A stretch of DNA of 64,000 nt, from NCBI RefSeq assembly GCF_965200585.1, contig NZ_OZ241361.1, one strand, 5' to 3'. Each line of letters starts with the position of its first letter. Positions within the stretch are counted from its first letter, which is position 1. This stretch comes from Bacterioplanoides sp965200585 (GTDB lineage: Bacteria; Pseudomonadota; Gammaproteobacteria; Pseudomonadales; Oceanobacteraceae). This document shows positions 26,920 to 36,103 of the stretch, piece by piece. The translations under genes were made by a program, and so were the position numbers. A model generated the notes under the pieces. That model was not told where the DNA came from. It was given only the letters and a program-made list of their open reading frames with translations, and made no database searches.

Positions 26920-27234
26920 TTATTGACCAATTAAGATCAGTTTTCCGGTTTTGGGGTCTTTATAAACCTGCCCCATTGATTGATAACCCTCAGCTTCACC
27001 ACGCTCTAATTGCTGACGTAACGATTCAGGAATATCAGTTAATTCCTGACTGCGCTCCAGCTTCATATCACTCTCTAATTTAAAATGTTGTTTTAATTCC
27101 GGGCTCACTGCGACCAATGCCGCGATTAAGCCACAAGCAAAAACCAGCATAATATCGACCAGGTTGGCCAGCGGGCCGAGTGGTTCATCATCCTGAGCAT
27201 CAAAGGAGGACGCGCGCCAACGATCACTCATCAC
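26920..27234 (-). CDS. DUF2149 protein, likely ExbD-like partner
   Basis: A 104-residue protein with one membrane helix near the N-terminus (PLANLVDIMLVFACGLIAAL) containing an Asp in the helix, like ExbD/TolR, and a soluble remainder ending DPKTGKLILIGQ. It overlaps the stop of the ExbB-like gene by 4 nt (ATGA), indicating translational coupling, and is followed 39 bp later by the receptor gene. In the family's usual setting it is thought to form a proton-driven complex with the ExbB-like protein to power the receptor. This has not been shown for this protein. Confidence 0.85.
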   Translation of the reverse strand: MMSDRWRASSFDAQDDEPLGPLANLVDIMLVFACGLIAALVAVSPELKQHFKLESDMKLERSQELTDIPESLRQQLERGEAEGYQSMGQVYKDPKTGKLILIGQ

Positions 27235-27674
27235 GCATCACCCGTTAATTGCGCCATGGCTTTGTCGTACCAGCGACGGCGTACCCGCCCTAATACAAAC
27301 CCTAAAATACCGGCTAATAAACCAATCACCGTGGTATCAAACGCGACGGTAATTGCAGTGGTTAATATCGTTAATTCGCCATCGCCTAATGCTGCCAGTC
27401 CGGGGCCGAGTGGAATTAAGGTGCCCATCAGGCCCAGCATCGGCGCAATACGGGTAATTAAATCCGCACGTTCGATCCGGCGTTTACCCACTTCCATTAA
27501 TAACGCCTGATCACCACGCTGTAATAAGCGCTGAATACCACCAAAGCGCTCCCCCAATGCCAGCCCGGTTTCGTATAAAGCTAACAACAGAAAAAACAAT
27601 AACGCCCATACCACGGGTTGCAGCAACAAGCCGGTAATCTGGTGCATGATGTTAAGAGAAACTGCAGAAAACAC
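27231..27674 (-). CDS. MotA/TolQ/ExbB-like proton channel protein
   Basis: A 147-residue inner-membrane protein with three hydrophobic segments and the family signature LITRIAPMLGLMGTLIPLGPGL followed by AITVAFDTTVIGLLAG. I start it at GTG (27672-27674), which stands 5-6 nt after GAGGAG; an upstream TTG in the same frame overlaps that ribosome binding site, and an internal ATG at 27647 is an alternative. It is the first gene after the cobalamin riboswitch and overlaps DUF2149 by 4 nt. No exbD or tonB gene is present here, so the pair seems to be a dedicated energiser. Confidence 0.87.
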   Translation of the reverse strand: MFSAVSLNIMHQITGLLLQPVVWALLFFLLLALYETGLALGERFGGIQRLLQRGDQALLMEVGKRRIERADLITRIAPMLGLMGTLIPLGPGLAALGDGELTILTTAITVAFDTTVIGLLAGILGFVLGRVRRRWYDKAMAQLTGDA

Positions 27675-27827
27675 CTTAAATCTCCTCAATAAAAGAGAGC
27701 AGGCGGGCAGACACGAGGAAACAGCTGACGCGTATCGTACGTCGATCAGACGCCACCGATAACAAGCGCTTAACTAAGCAGACTGAATACCATTCGCTCA
27801 GGTCACCCCGCCTGAAATCTGGTTTAC

Positions 27828-28107
27828 TCCAGGCCGGTCTCCGGACTCAGAACTCAACATTGTTCAACATAATGGCTGATCAACATTGAGGGCCAGCCTT
27901 CCCATCCAATTATGTGTCATGCACATCATCAGACAGTGGCTGAAGGCCAAACCGTTTGGACGGTTTTTCCATACCGTTGCGGGGGCAGTACAGGAATAGC
28001 ACAACACTTTTTAGCTATAGAAAAATCTTTAACTGCAGAAAGCGGCCTTACCTGTTTCCCGATTATCCTGAACCACTGAAATAACGATGACAGCTTCAGG
28101 CACCTGA
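27828..28107 (-). promoter_or_regulatory. Cobalamin (B12) riboswitch
   Basis: On the minus strand the conserved elements appear in order: GGTGCC at 28099-28104, GGGAA..AGGTAAGGCC-like core at about 28048-28062, the B12-box CTGCCCCCGCAACGGTA at 27972-27988, GGGAAGGC at 27896-27903, and AGTCCGGAGACCGGCC at 27832-27847. This is the class I cobalamin aptamer. Downstream, CAGGCGGG (27807-27814) can pair with CCCGCCTG (27700-27707), a possible expression-platform helix just before the ribosome binding site of the ExbB-like gene. TAATAT at about 28119-28124 is a candidate -10 box. High adenosylcobalamin should shut off the downstream three genes. The gap from 27675 to 28188 holds no gene. Confidence 0.93.
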
Positions 28108-28188
28108 AAGTGAGCGGCATATTAGCAGCTTGCTCAGTAAGTTAAAACCGGACGAATTAAAACGTTACAAGCTAATGATTAAAAAGGC

Positions 28189-28599
28189 TCAGGATAAGTA
28201 CAGCCGCTGCGCTTCTGCAATCGCAATACGATCCGGTTGAATCTCCAGCACATCCAGTTCGCTCAGCGGTTGCCAGAATACAAATTCGGCTTCCAGTGCA
28301 TCAATATCACCCTGCCATTCCGTCACCAGATAATAATGCAGGCGTTGCACTTCGGTTTCGTGCTCCGACTCAGCGGTATGAATCAATGAGCACACATAAC
28401 CGGCAGACTCCGCTTCCAGGCTTAATTCTTCCATTAATTCACGCGCCAGCGTTTGCAGGTGTTCTTCTCCATATTCTGCATGCCCACCGGGCACCATCAC
28501 CATCGCCGCATCAAATGCTTTATCGGCGCGGCGTTTTTCCAGCAAAACACGGCCATCATGAATCAGAATAAAAGACACACACTCAACAAACTCCATCAC
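28189..28599 (-). CDS. Nudix hydrolase
   Basis: A 136-residue NUDIX pyrophosphohydrolase (substrate of the nucleoside diphosphate-X type unknown). The Nudix box reads GHAEYGEEHLQTLARELMEE-LSL: the Glu and REL-x-EE residues are intact, while the penultimate Gly is replaced by Ser. It is divergent from the receptor gene at 28729 and upstream of the riboswitch on the same strand. A role in either neighbour's function is not evident. Confidence 0.88.
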   Translation of the reverse strand: MMEFVECVSFILIHDGRVLLEKRRADKAFDAAMVMVPGGHAEYGEEHLQTLARELMEELSLEAESAGYVCSLIHTAESEHETEVQRLHYYLVTEWQGDIDALEAEFVFWQPLSELDVLEIQPDRIAIAEAQRLYLS

Positions 28600-28728
28600 A
28601 GCTCCTTTATGACGTTATGGCGCGGATGATTATTAGAAAGGTGGCACAAGATGCGACAACCTGTCACATTCACGGGCATCAGCCATTACCGTAAAATGCG
28701 CCGCAGTATACTAACAGAAGTTGTCATT

Positions 28729-30984
28729 ATGCCCCGCCTGAATCCTTTATTTATTGCCGTTGCTTCCATTTCAGCGGCTTCTACAAGCCATGCCGCCACT
28801 TCCGATAGCGTTGCGCAGGCTCCTGTTGTATTGAGCCACGTTGCGGTTGAGAGCACACACACACCGCTGGATCGTCAGGATATGGCACCCAGCAACGAAA
28901 TGAGTGCCGAGCAACTGAAGGCACTGAATATCACCACCGTCGAAGACGCTCTGAAGTCACAGCCGAATGTGATTGTACGCAAACGCTATATTGGTGACCC
29001 AAACCCAACACTGGGTATTCGTGGCAGCAATATGTTTCAGTCCACCCGCTCATTAGTGTTTGCCGATGGCATGCCGCTGCACTATCACTTACAGACCCGC
29101 TTTTCTGGCGCGCCACGCTGGTCGGTTGTTGCGCCTAACGAGCTGGAAAAACTGGAAGTGATTTATGGCCCGTTTTCGGCAGAGTATGCTGGCAATGCCA
29201 TGGGCGGGGTTATTAACCTGACCACCAAAACACCACAAAAACGCGAAATTACCGTTAACGGTGCGTTATTCAAGCAGGATTACGATATTAATGGCCGTGA
29301 TGAATCGTTAAATGGTGGCCGCTTCTTTGCTTCTTACGCCGATAAAATTGGTAATTGGTCTTTATTTGGTTTTTATAACCATCTGGAAAATGAAGGCCAG
29401 CCACAAACCTTATTTGCCAGCAGCGACAGCACTGATGAAAATCCAACCGCGGTAACCGGTGGTTTGCGTCAAAAAGATGCGTTTGGTGATGAGGTTATTA
29501 TTTACGGTGATTCCGGCGTCGTCGACAGCAGCACCGATTTATACAAGCTGAAAGCGGTTTATCAGAACGATGGCTTTGAGTGGCGTAACACCATCGCTTA
29601 TGAACAGCGTGAAAACGACACCACCGATACCCGCAGTTTCCTCAGAGATGCTAACGGCGACACCCAATATGGCGGCCATTATATTCAGGATGGCACGGCA
29701 TTTTTTGCCACCGATTCACGCTCTCGCTTTGGCGACAGCCGCCAGGATCGTAACAGCTTATGGTTAGGCACCGGCATTACTGCCCCGTTAACTGACAACT
29801 GGTACGCCAAGGTTGATATCAGCCAGTTCAGTATTCTGACCGACGAACGCATTCGCACCTCACGCAAGCCCAGCGACCCGGCGTTTGATGGCTCAGAAAA
29901 CATTCAGGAATTTAAAGGTTCTGGTTGGCAAACACTGGATACCAAACTGGCTACCGATCGGTTATTTGATCGTGCCGATATGAGTCTGAGTGCGGGTTAC
30001 CATTACGATTTATACAAATTACAGATTAATACCGGCAGCTATAACCCGGCCAATAATGAACCGCAGAGCAGCAAGCCGGATTCCGGCGGTGATACCGAGA
30101 CTCAGGCATTATTCAGCCAATACCAATGGCGTGTTGCTCCTCACTGGGATGTGAATGTGGGTGTGCGTTATGAACAGTGGCGGGCGATGAATGGCTTCCG
30201 TCGGGAAGGTCAGCATCCGGATCGTAAAGAACATGCCTGGTCGCCTAAATTTGCTATCGGTTGGGAATTTGCCCCTGGCTGGAGCACTCGTTATTCCTTA
30301 GCCAAAGCAACCCGCTTCCCGATTGTTGAAGAGTTATATAACAATGTTGATATTACGCTGACGCAAAATATCGCCAATGCCGATTTAAAACCGGAACAAG
30401 GCATTCATCAGAACCTGAATCTGAGCAAACAATTTGATAATGCTGAGCTGACCATTAACCTGTTTTACGACCGGGTACAGGACACCATCTTTAATCAGCG
30501 CATTGTGAATCGTCGCAGTACCTTCCTCAATATTGAGCAGGTGAATACCAAAGGTGCCGAACTGACTTACGATATTCATGGCTTGTTCCACCCAACCATT
30601 GATGTCATTTTTAATACCAGTTATACCGACGCCCGAATTGCCCGCAATTCACGCGTGCCCGAATCCAAAGGGGAACAATTCCCACGGATTCCTGAATGGC
30701 AAAATAATCTGATTGTGACCTGGCATGCCTTACCACAAGTGGATTTAAACAGCCATGTGCGTCGGGTCAGCAACAGCTATAACACGCTGGATAACAGTGA
30801 CACCGAAAGTAATGTTTTTGGTGCCATTGATGCGTACACCTTTGTGGATGTAAAAGCCAACTGGCAGGTCACCCATCAGGCAACGTTATCGTTAGGTATC
30901 GACAACCTGTTGGATGAGGAAGCCTATGTGCATCACCCGTATCCGGGACGCACTATGATTCTGTCTGGTGGTTACCGCTTTTAA
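28729..30984 (+). CDS. TonB-dependent receptor (uptake locus 3)
   Basis: A 751-residue outer-membrane receptor. I start at the ATG at 28729 (MPRLNPLFIAVASISAAS), which gives a clean signal peptide ending SHAA; the frame is open further upstream to 28651. The plug contains VEDALKSQPNVIVRKRYIGD, LGIRGSNMFQSTRSLVFADG and YGPFSAEYAGNAMGGVINLT; the barrel ends PGRTMILSGGYRF. It is followed 43 bp later by a PepSY protein gene and then a DUF1330 gene, a layout typical of ferric-chelate uptake. No convincing Fur box is visible upstream, so its control is unknown. Confidence 0.92.
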   Translation: MPRLNPLFIAVASISAASTSHAATSDSVAQAPVVLSHVAVESTHTPLDRQDMAPSNEMSAEQLKALNITTVEDALKSQPNVIVRKRYIGDPNPTLGIRGSNMFQSTRSLVFADGMPLHYHLQTRFSGAPRWSVVAPNELEKLEVIYGPFSAEYAGNAMGGVINLTTKTPQKREITVNGALFKQDYDINGRDESLNGGRFFASYADKIGNWSLFGFYNHLENEGQPQTLFASSDSTDENPTAVTGGLRQKDAFGDEVIIYGDSGVVDSSTDLYKLKAVYQNDGFEWRNTIAYEQRENDTTDTRSFLRDANGDTQYGGHYIQDGTAFFATDSRSRFGDSRQDRNSLWLGTGITAPLTDNWYAKVDISQFSILTDERIRTSRKPSDPAFDGSENIQEFKGSGWQTLDTKLATDRLFDRADMSLSAGYHYDLYKLQINTGSYNPANNEPQSSKPDSGGDTETQALFSQYQWRVAPHWDVNVGVRYEQWRAMNGFRREGQHPDRKEHAWSPKFAIGWEFAPGWSTRYSLAKATRFPIVEELYNNVDITLTQNIANADLKPEQGIHQNLNLSKQFDNAELTINLFYDRVQDTIFNQRIVNRRSTFLNIEQVNTKGAELTYDIHGLFHPTIDVIFNTSYTDARIARNSRVPESKGEQFPRIPEWQNNLIVTWHALPQVDLNSHVRRVSNSYNTLDNSDTESNVFGAIDAYTFVDVKANWQVTHQATLSLGIDNLLDEEAYVHHPYPGRTMILSGGYRF

Positions 30985-31027
30985 TCTGATTTCACATTAT
31001 TTATGTATGACCAATAAACGATAAAAC

Positions 31028-32551
31028 ATGAAAAAACATCAACATCAAACTTTATGGCGCTGGCATTTTTTTGCGGGTTTGTACGTCTTACCTTTTATGT
31101 TGATGTTAACCATCACGGGTTTGGTGATGATGTTTTATCCACAAATCGAGCAATGGCAATATCCACACCTGGTTCAGGTTGATGCCAATAAATCGGCAAT
31201 GCCGTTAAATAAGCCGTTAACCGCAACACAACAACTGGATATTGTTAAAGCTGCGTACCCGGGTTTCCGGGTGCGTCAGTATCAACCGCCTCAGACAGCA
31301 GACCGCTCAGCCCGGTTTAAAATTGTTTCGCGCCGCACACCGACTCAAATTATTTTTCTTAACCCTTATTCCGGAGAAATTCTTGGCCAGCTCAGCGCCC
31401 GGGATACCTGGTATTCGATTGCCGATGATATTCACGGCACCCTGATGTTAAGCAAGGTTAAGGTTGGTGAGCAAAATTTAGGCAAGCTCGGCGATGCGTT
31501 AATCGAGCTATCTGCAGGGTTCTCGTTATTATTATTAATCACTGGGATTTATCTTTATTGGCCGAAAAAAAATCGATCAACAGCCCAAACTAAAAAATTC
31601 TACGCCATCAAACATTGGCTGGGATGGCGCTTTTCAAAAAATAAACACGGCAACTTAAGCCGCAGCAGCTGGAAATCCATCCATGCATCTTTAGGCATCT
31701 GGCTATCTGTTATTCTGGTATTTTTTGTATTAACCGGCATGGCCTGGACAGGTATCTGGGGGCAGCAGTTAGTACAACCGTGGAGCAGCTTTCCTACGGA
31801 AAAACGCGCCAGCAGCTGGCAATCGGACCCAGTTTCAGTAGTCGCTGACAACCCTCAAATAAACTACGCTCAAATAAACCACGCTCAACTCAATACGGAA
31901 AATAACGAAGAAGTGGCGTGGAATCTGGAACTGGCTGCCGTGCCCCAGTCTCAACTTCAAACAAAATCGCAAGCCAAATCGCAGTACCAGCGAGAAAAGA
32001 TAATCCCCTTGCCACTCGAACAGATTATGCAGCAGGGCCAACAGCTGGGCTTTGATTATTTCCGGGTTGCATTACCGCAGACCCCAAGCGGGGTGTATAC
32101 CCTGATGTCGGTGACCACCAGTGGTGATGTGGTTGACCCACGTAAAGATCGCACCGTACATATTGATCAATACTCTGGTCAGGTATTAGCAGATATTAGC
32201 TGGCAGGATTACAACCCGGTGGCGAAATCCATGGCAGCGGGTATCGCCTTGCATAAAGGCCAGGTATTCAGCTGGAATTTATGGCTGAACACACTGGCAT
32301 GTGTATTACTGGCTTTTTCTTCACTTGCGAGCCTGGTGCTATGGTTTAAGCGCCGTACCGGAAAAAAAGGAGCAGTAGTAGAAGGAAAAAATCAAAAGCC
32401 GTCGCTGACAACACCAACCATCCCGGCTAAACAGGGAATGCCAAAGACAGCGGCTTTTTGGTTGTTACTGACCGGTGTTTTATTTCCTCCAACCGGAGTA
32501 GCCATGCTGCTGTTTTTAGGGTATGAATATTGGCAGTCGAAACGCGTCTGA
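31028..32551 (+). CDS. PepSY-associated membrane protein, probable ferric-chelate reductase (locus 3)
   Basis: A 507-residue inner-membrane protein with the PepSY_TM layout. It has an N-terminal helix after LWRWHFFAGLYVLPF, a periplasmic PepSY region (YPGFRVRQYQ), paired helices at SWKSIHASLGIWLSV, a second periplasmic region, and terminal helices. Conserved histidines in WRWHFFAG, DDIHGTLM and IHASLG could ligate heme. Such proteins accompany siderophore receptors and are thought to help release iron in the periplasm. It forms an apparent unit with the receptor upstream. A short repeated phrase (NYAQINHAQLN) near residues 280-290 looks like a small local duplication. Confidence 0.85.
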   Translation: MKKHQHQTLWRWHFFAGLYVLPFMLMLTITGLVMMFYPQIEQWQYPHLVQVDANKSAMPLNKPLTATQQLDIVKAAYPGFRVRQYQPPQTADRSARFKIVSRRTPTQIIFLNPYSGEILGQLSARDTWYSIADDIHGTLMLSKVKVGEQNLGKLGDALIELSAGFSLLLLITGIYLYWPKKNRSTAQTKKFYAIKHWLGWRFSKNKHGNLSRSSWKSIHASLGIWLSVILVFFVLTGMAWTGIWGQQLVQPWSSFPTEKRASSWQSDPVSVVADNPQINYAQINHAQLNTENNEEVAWNLELAAVPQSQLQTKSQAKSQYQREKIIPLPLEQIMQQGQQLGFDYFRVALPQTPSGVYTLMSVTTSGDVVDPRKDRTVHIDQYSGQVLADISWQDYNPVAKSMAAGIALHKGQVFSWNLWLNTLACVLLAFSSLASLVLWFKRRTGKKGAVVEGKNQKPSLTTPTIPAKQGMPKTAAFWLLLTGVLFPPTGVAMLLFLGYEYWQSKRV

Positions 32552-32595
32552 TCACGACGCAGATTGCGAACAATAAAAATATTCTGGAGTTTATT

Positions 32596-32916
32596 ATGTC
32601 GGTTTTTGCACTGAATCTGTTTAATGTTTCGGATAAAGAAGAATACCTGGCTTATGCCCGCCGCTCACAAACGGAAGTAGAAACTCACGGTGGCAAATTA
32701 CTCTCTGCCGGAAAATTCCGTGAAAGTGTTCAAGGAGATATCACCCCTCGCACCGTGATGCTGTTGGTGGAATGGGAATCAAAAGAAGCGTTTGACAGTT
32801 ATCGTAATGACCCGGCGCTGGCCGATTTACATCCCCACCGGGAAAACGGTACCGATCAATATATCTGGCATTTATTTGATAAGCTCGAAGACCTGCGCCC
32901 GATTTTAAAGTCATAG
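32596..32916 (+). CDS. DUF1330-like small protein
   Basis: I start at ATG 32596 (MSVFALNLFNV), preceded by GGAG, giving 106 residues; the frame extends upstream into the PepSY gene without a better start. The product has the ferredoxin-like pattern of DUF1330/antibiotic-monooxygenase proteins: an N-terminal strand, YLAYARRSQTEVETHGGKLLSAG, then VMLLVEWESKEAFDSYRNDPALADLHPHRE. These proteins are small dimers of unclear function. It is 44 bp after the PepSY gene and probably co-transcribed. Confidence 0.8.
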   Translation: MSVFALNLFNVSDKEEYLAYARRSQTEVETHGGKLLSAGKFRESVQGDITPRTVMLLVEWESKEAFDSYRNDPALADLHPHRENGTDQYIWHLFDKLEDLRPILKS

Positions 32917-33067
32917 GTATTCCTCTCCGTCATTGATGCTCTGGTGTTGACGCTCTGGTATTAACGATGTGTGCTGGCGATGCGGGGTTGATTCTTGCCG
33001 ATTCAAAAGGCAAAGTATCGCCCCCAAAGCTGACACCACTATCAGCAAATGACATACGGAGTTGTCA

Positions 33068-33745
33068 ATGACAATACATCCTCTTCATCAGCAGTCTCTT
33101 GTCTATTTTCTCGCACTACTACCCGTTCTGATTGGCTTTGAGCAACTTCATACCCTACCGTGGGACGATAGTCTGAGTCCTAGCCACAATTTAATTCCCT
33201 ACGGCTTAATAGCGATCTCACTCGTTGCATTCGCATTTATTTTTAAAAGTCATAAATCCAGTGATAACCCAACAAATTTTATCTTTGCACTGCATCATTA
33301 TTCTGATCAGACGGTTGGCACTATTCAGGATATCAGAGAATGGAATAACGAAACTCAGTACACTATCCGCTATCTTGATCGCGATTTTCTGCTCAGCGAC
33401 GCCAACAGAATCAGTGGCCCACATGATATCGACTCGGATGAACCTGTCCGGTTTTCAACTCTGAATATCGGAGATAACGTTGGTATCTGTTGTCAGGCAA
33501 ATAACCCGGAAGATGCTCGTTTCTTTGAATTCCATAGCAGTAACGGCACAACCCATTCCAACACAACCGTTACTCTTAATGGCAAGGTTATTTCATCAGG
33601 TCAATCCGATATCGATTTAGAGAAGATATTAACTGAAGCTATGCATCAGCCTCCAAGCGATAATGTCCATATCAGTGCCGAAGCAGCTGCACTTAAAGAC
33701 AAACATGTAAAAGCCATTCTCAAGGCCATCCAGGATAATCACTAA
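33068..33745 (+). CDS. Unrecognised membrane-anchored protein
   Basis: A 225-residue protein from the ATG at 33068, preceded by ACGGAG. Two N-terminal hydrophobic segments (about residues 12-28 and 45-65) are followed by a soluble domain rich in strands (QTVGTIQDIREWNNETQYTI, SDEPVRFSTLNIGDNVGI). The C-terminus is hydrophilic and helical. I do not recognise the family; the middle region resembles the beta-sandwich of DUF3592-type proteins but this is weak. It stands 18 bp before the next membrane-protein gene, so the two form a likely pair. Confidence 0.6.
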   Translation: MTIHPLHQQSLVYFLALLPVLIGFEQLHTLPWDDSLSPSHNLIPYGLIAISLVAFAFIFKSHKSSDNPTNFIFALHHYSDQTVGTIQDIREWNNETQYTIRYLDRDFLLSDANRISGPHDIDSDEPVRFSTLNIGDNVGICCQANNPEDARFFEFHSSNGTTHSNTTVTLNGKVISSGQSDIDLEKILTEAMHQPPSDNVHISAEAAALKDKHVKAILKAIQDNH

Positions 33746-33763
33746 GCAGGAAAAGGATTTAGC

Positions 33764-35317
33764 GTGAAAAAGTCAGACTTCGAACTGGAAAAATTGGAAT
33801 ACAACAAGGAAACCTTACTCGGCACCTTGTTCGTTATTGTTATATATCTGTCGGTCGCCCTTCCCGTTTCATATAACTTTATGCCTTCTGCGGTCAGTTA
33901 TTTTCTGGAATATCTGTATAACGCTCAGGCATTCGCTTCTGACAGCTATCGCTATATGACGTCCTCAGGTTCCTCCTCTACCCGGGACTACTATGTCATG
34001 GCCTATGAGAATGGCCTTAAGGAACTCAGTAATGTGACGGTTATTCTGTTAATGATTCCGGGACTCATTACAGCCGCATTGATTGCACTTGTACCACTCG
34101 GACAGGTGGCAAAGTTCAAGCATGTAAAAAGTGTTCTCGCTAAACATGGTTATCACTCTACGGCAAAGACACTGTACTACACCATCACAACGTTAAAAAT
34201 CAGAGCAGGTATGTTGCTGCTGATTGCTCTTTTGATGGGTTTTCATGCGTTGCATATCAAATACAAAATCGACATTCGGCCAGATATTGGTGATGGTATT
34301 TTTCTTGACGAGTCGATGTACCTGAAAGCACAGAACTTTACGGCAAAATATTCGATGGAAGGACATCTGATGCTATCAGAATCCGGAGATCCGCTATGGG
34401 TTTCTTATAAAACGCATAAGATTAATCCCAGACAAATATGGAACAACCAAGTTACCAATGAGAAAGAGCTGCTCGCCATTAGTGTTTATGACGTCCAGCA
34501 GCAACAAATGTTCATTGAAACTCAGACACTCCCAATGGATAAGAAAGGGTTATTTTCACTGCCATCAGAAGATGACTATACCAGCTACATTCTGCACGGG
34601 TTTATGTACACACTTGATAATAAGCTAACCAGTATCTGGCGAACCGATCTTAAAAACTCAGAAACGCAGAGAATTAATTTTGAAGAATATATGGCATTGT
34701 ATGATCAGAAGCTGTCATATAAACAGCTAAATGACTCACACATAATCATGAAAAATCAAAAGGTCAGCTTCCGAATCCTGCTGAATAACGGCCAAGAGTT
34801 TTGGTTAAACACCGAGAGCCATACCCTATCTGATTATGACCATCTGCGCGAAGAAGATTTGAGTAGAGCAGAAGCGGTGCGTAATGAAAGAGATAATGTT
34901 CCTTTTAATTTCCGGATAACACATACATCAGGAGAAATTAAAAGAATCGAATTTTATCCACGAAAAAACTGGAAAAATCGAGTACAGCGGAAACAGGATT
35001 ACCTCGATCTTAAAATCATAAATTACAACAAAGATGGTTTATTTTTACATGCCTTTGATCATTTAGGCGAAAACTCTAAATCATATCTTCAGATGTTAAA
35101 CTGGGATGGCAGTCTGAAATGGGAAATTCGCGATATTCATTTAATCAACCCAGAGCTTAACCGGGCTGGGGCGAGGCGCAGTCGGTATCACCATCATATT
35201 GTGGACGATAGATTATTAATTGAAGGATATGTATCTGGAGAAAAATCCGGCTTTTATATGATTGACCGCAATATCGGTAAGGTACTCTGGAAGTTTCAGG
35301 TTCCGGTTGCGGAGTAA
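33764..35317 (+). CDS. Unrecognised large membrane protein with C-terminal propeller-like region
   Basis: A 517-residue protein starting at GTG 33764 after AGGAAAAGGA. Three hydrophobic segments lie at about residues 18-40, 90-115 and 148-165. The rest is extracytoplasmic in appearance. Its last 80 or so residues (LQMLNWDGSLKWEIRD, GFYMIDRNIGKVLWKFQVP) resemble PQQ-type propeller blades. No family was recognised. Pairing with the preceding gene suggests a two-component membrane assembly. It is convergent with the NADAR gene; the 35362-35394 hairpin lies between. Confidence 0.6.
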   Translation: MKKSDFELEKLEYNKETLLGTLFVIVIYLSVALPVSYNFMPSAVSYFLEYLYNAQAFASDSYRYMTSSGSSSTRDYYVMAYENGLKELSNVTVILLMIPGLITAALIALVPLGQVAKFKHVKSVLAKHGYHSTAKTLYYTITTLKIRAGMLLLIALLMGFHALHIKYKIDIRPDIGDGIFLDESMYLKAQNFTAKYSMEGHLMLSESGDPLWVSYKTHKINPRQIWNNQVTNEKELLAISVYDVQQQQMFIETQTLPMDKKGLFSLPSEDDYTSYILHGFMYTLDNKLTSIWRTDLKNSETQRINFEEYMALYDQKLSYKQLNDSHIIMKNQKVSFRILLNNGQEFWLNTESHTLSDYDHLREEDLSRAEAVRNERDNVPFNFRITHTSGEIKRIEFYPRKNWKNRVQRKQDYLDLKIINYNKDGLFLHAFDHLGENSKSYLQMLNWDGSLKWEIRDIHLINPELNRAGARRSRYHHHIVDDRLLIEGYVSGEKSGFYMIDRNIGKVLWKFQVPVAE

Positions 35318-35361
35318 CCACAGTCGCGTTTATTGCCAGAGCTCTATCAGCCAGTGAAAGC

Positions 35362-35394
35362 TAAGTCACCCCTGAATAATTCAGAGGTGACTTA
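35362..35394. terminator. Hairpin between convergent genes
   Basis: TAAGTCACCCCTGAA and TTCAGAGGTGACTTA form a 15-bp stem with one mismatch and a short loop. Neither side has a T run, so termination is likely but not certain. Confidence 0.5.
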
Positions 35395-35407
35395 AGATCC
35401 AAAGATA

Positions 35408-35881
35408 TTAGCTTTCGCTGGTTTCTTGCTGTAATTTTTCCCGCACATTCATCAGAATTTTACCGAACTGGTTTTGACCACGACGATCCCGTCCACAACC
35501 CCAGAAATAATCGTACATACTGTTTTCCACCAGAGTTTGATCACCGCTATCCAATAATGCAGCAGCAACCTCTAGGTGAGCCTTGCATTTAGTGTACATT
35601 GCTCGGGTCATCAGCACCTGACGCCGCTGTTTCCAATCTTTACGGCGCTGCCAGAAGCGCCACTTGGTGAACTTAATTGCATCTTCGGCGGTTTTTGTAT
35701 GGCGGATTTTTTCCTGAAAGCCCGGATTATCAAACTGCATCGCCTGGAAGTAATGTTCGACACTGGGCCAGTCCTGATCATCCAGATAGAAACCATGCGG
35801 CGAGGCACTGCCCAATAACTCGTTGGCGTCGTGGCGCGAGAAAAAGTGTGAATTCAGGTTTTCTTCTGGAAACAGTCCCAT
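35408..35881 (-). CDS. NADAR-domain protein (YbiA-like N-glycosidase)
   Basis: A 157-residue protein from the ATG at 35879-35881, which follows AGGAA; the frame remains open to 35971. NADAR signatures are visible: LNSHFFSRHDANELLG at the start, WPSVEHYFQAMQF with the catalytic-region Glu-His, and the C-terminal LVENSMYDYFWGCGRDRRGQNQFG. The E. coli relative YbiA cleaves riboflavin pathway intermediates, and some NADAR proteins hydrolyse ADP-ribosylated nucleotides or guanosines in anti-phage systems. No defence partner such as DarT is visible beside it, so a housekeeping role is equally possible. Confidence 0.88.
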   Translation of the reverse strand: MGLFPEENLNSHFFSRHDANELLGSASPHGFYLDDQDWPSVEHYFQAMQFDNPGFQEKIRHTKTAEDAIKFTKWRFWQRRKDWKQRRQVLMTRAMYTKCKAHLEVAAALLDSGDQTLVENSMYDYFWGCGRDRRGQNQFGKILMNVREKLQQETSES

Positions 35882-36103
35882 GATGGTTCGGTTCCTTTCA
35901 TTGATATTGATTGGCCTTGGAGAAGTATTATGGGGGATTTGAGTTGGAAGGTCAGCACAGTCCAGAATCATTTATCGAAAGTAGGTTAGAGAAACCGATC
36001 CCATCTCCATAACAGAAGTGATTCATACGTTACACCAAACAGCAGACTGAGCAGGAAATAACAGCAGAAGCGTTCAACAAGGAGGAGCAGGAGTGATCAA
36101 TTT

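Noticed and set aside
28615..28660. Fur box upstream of the locus 3 receptor
   Set aside because: GATGATTATTAGAAA is AT-rich but lacks the two-sided symmetry; too few matches to claim.
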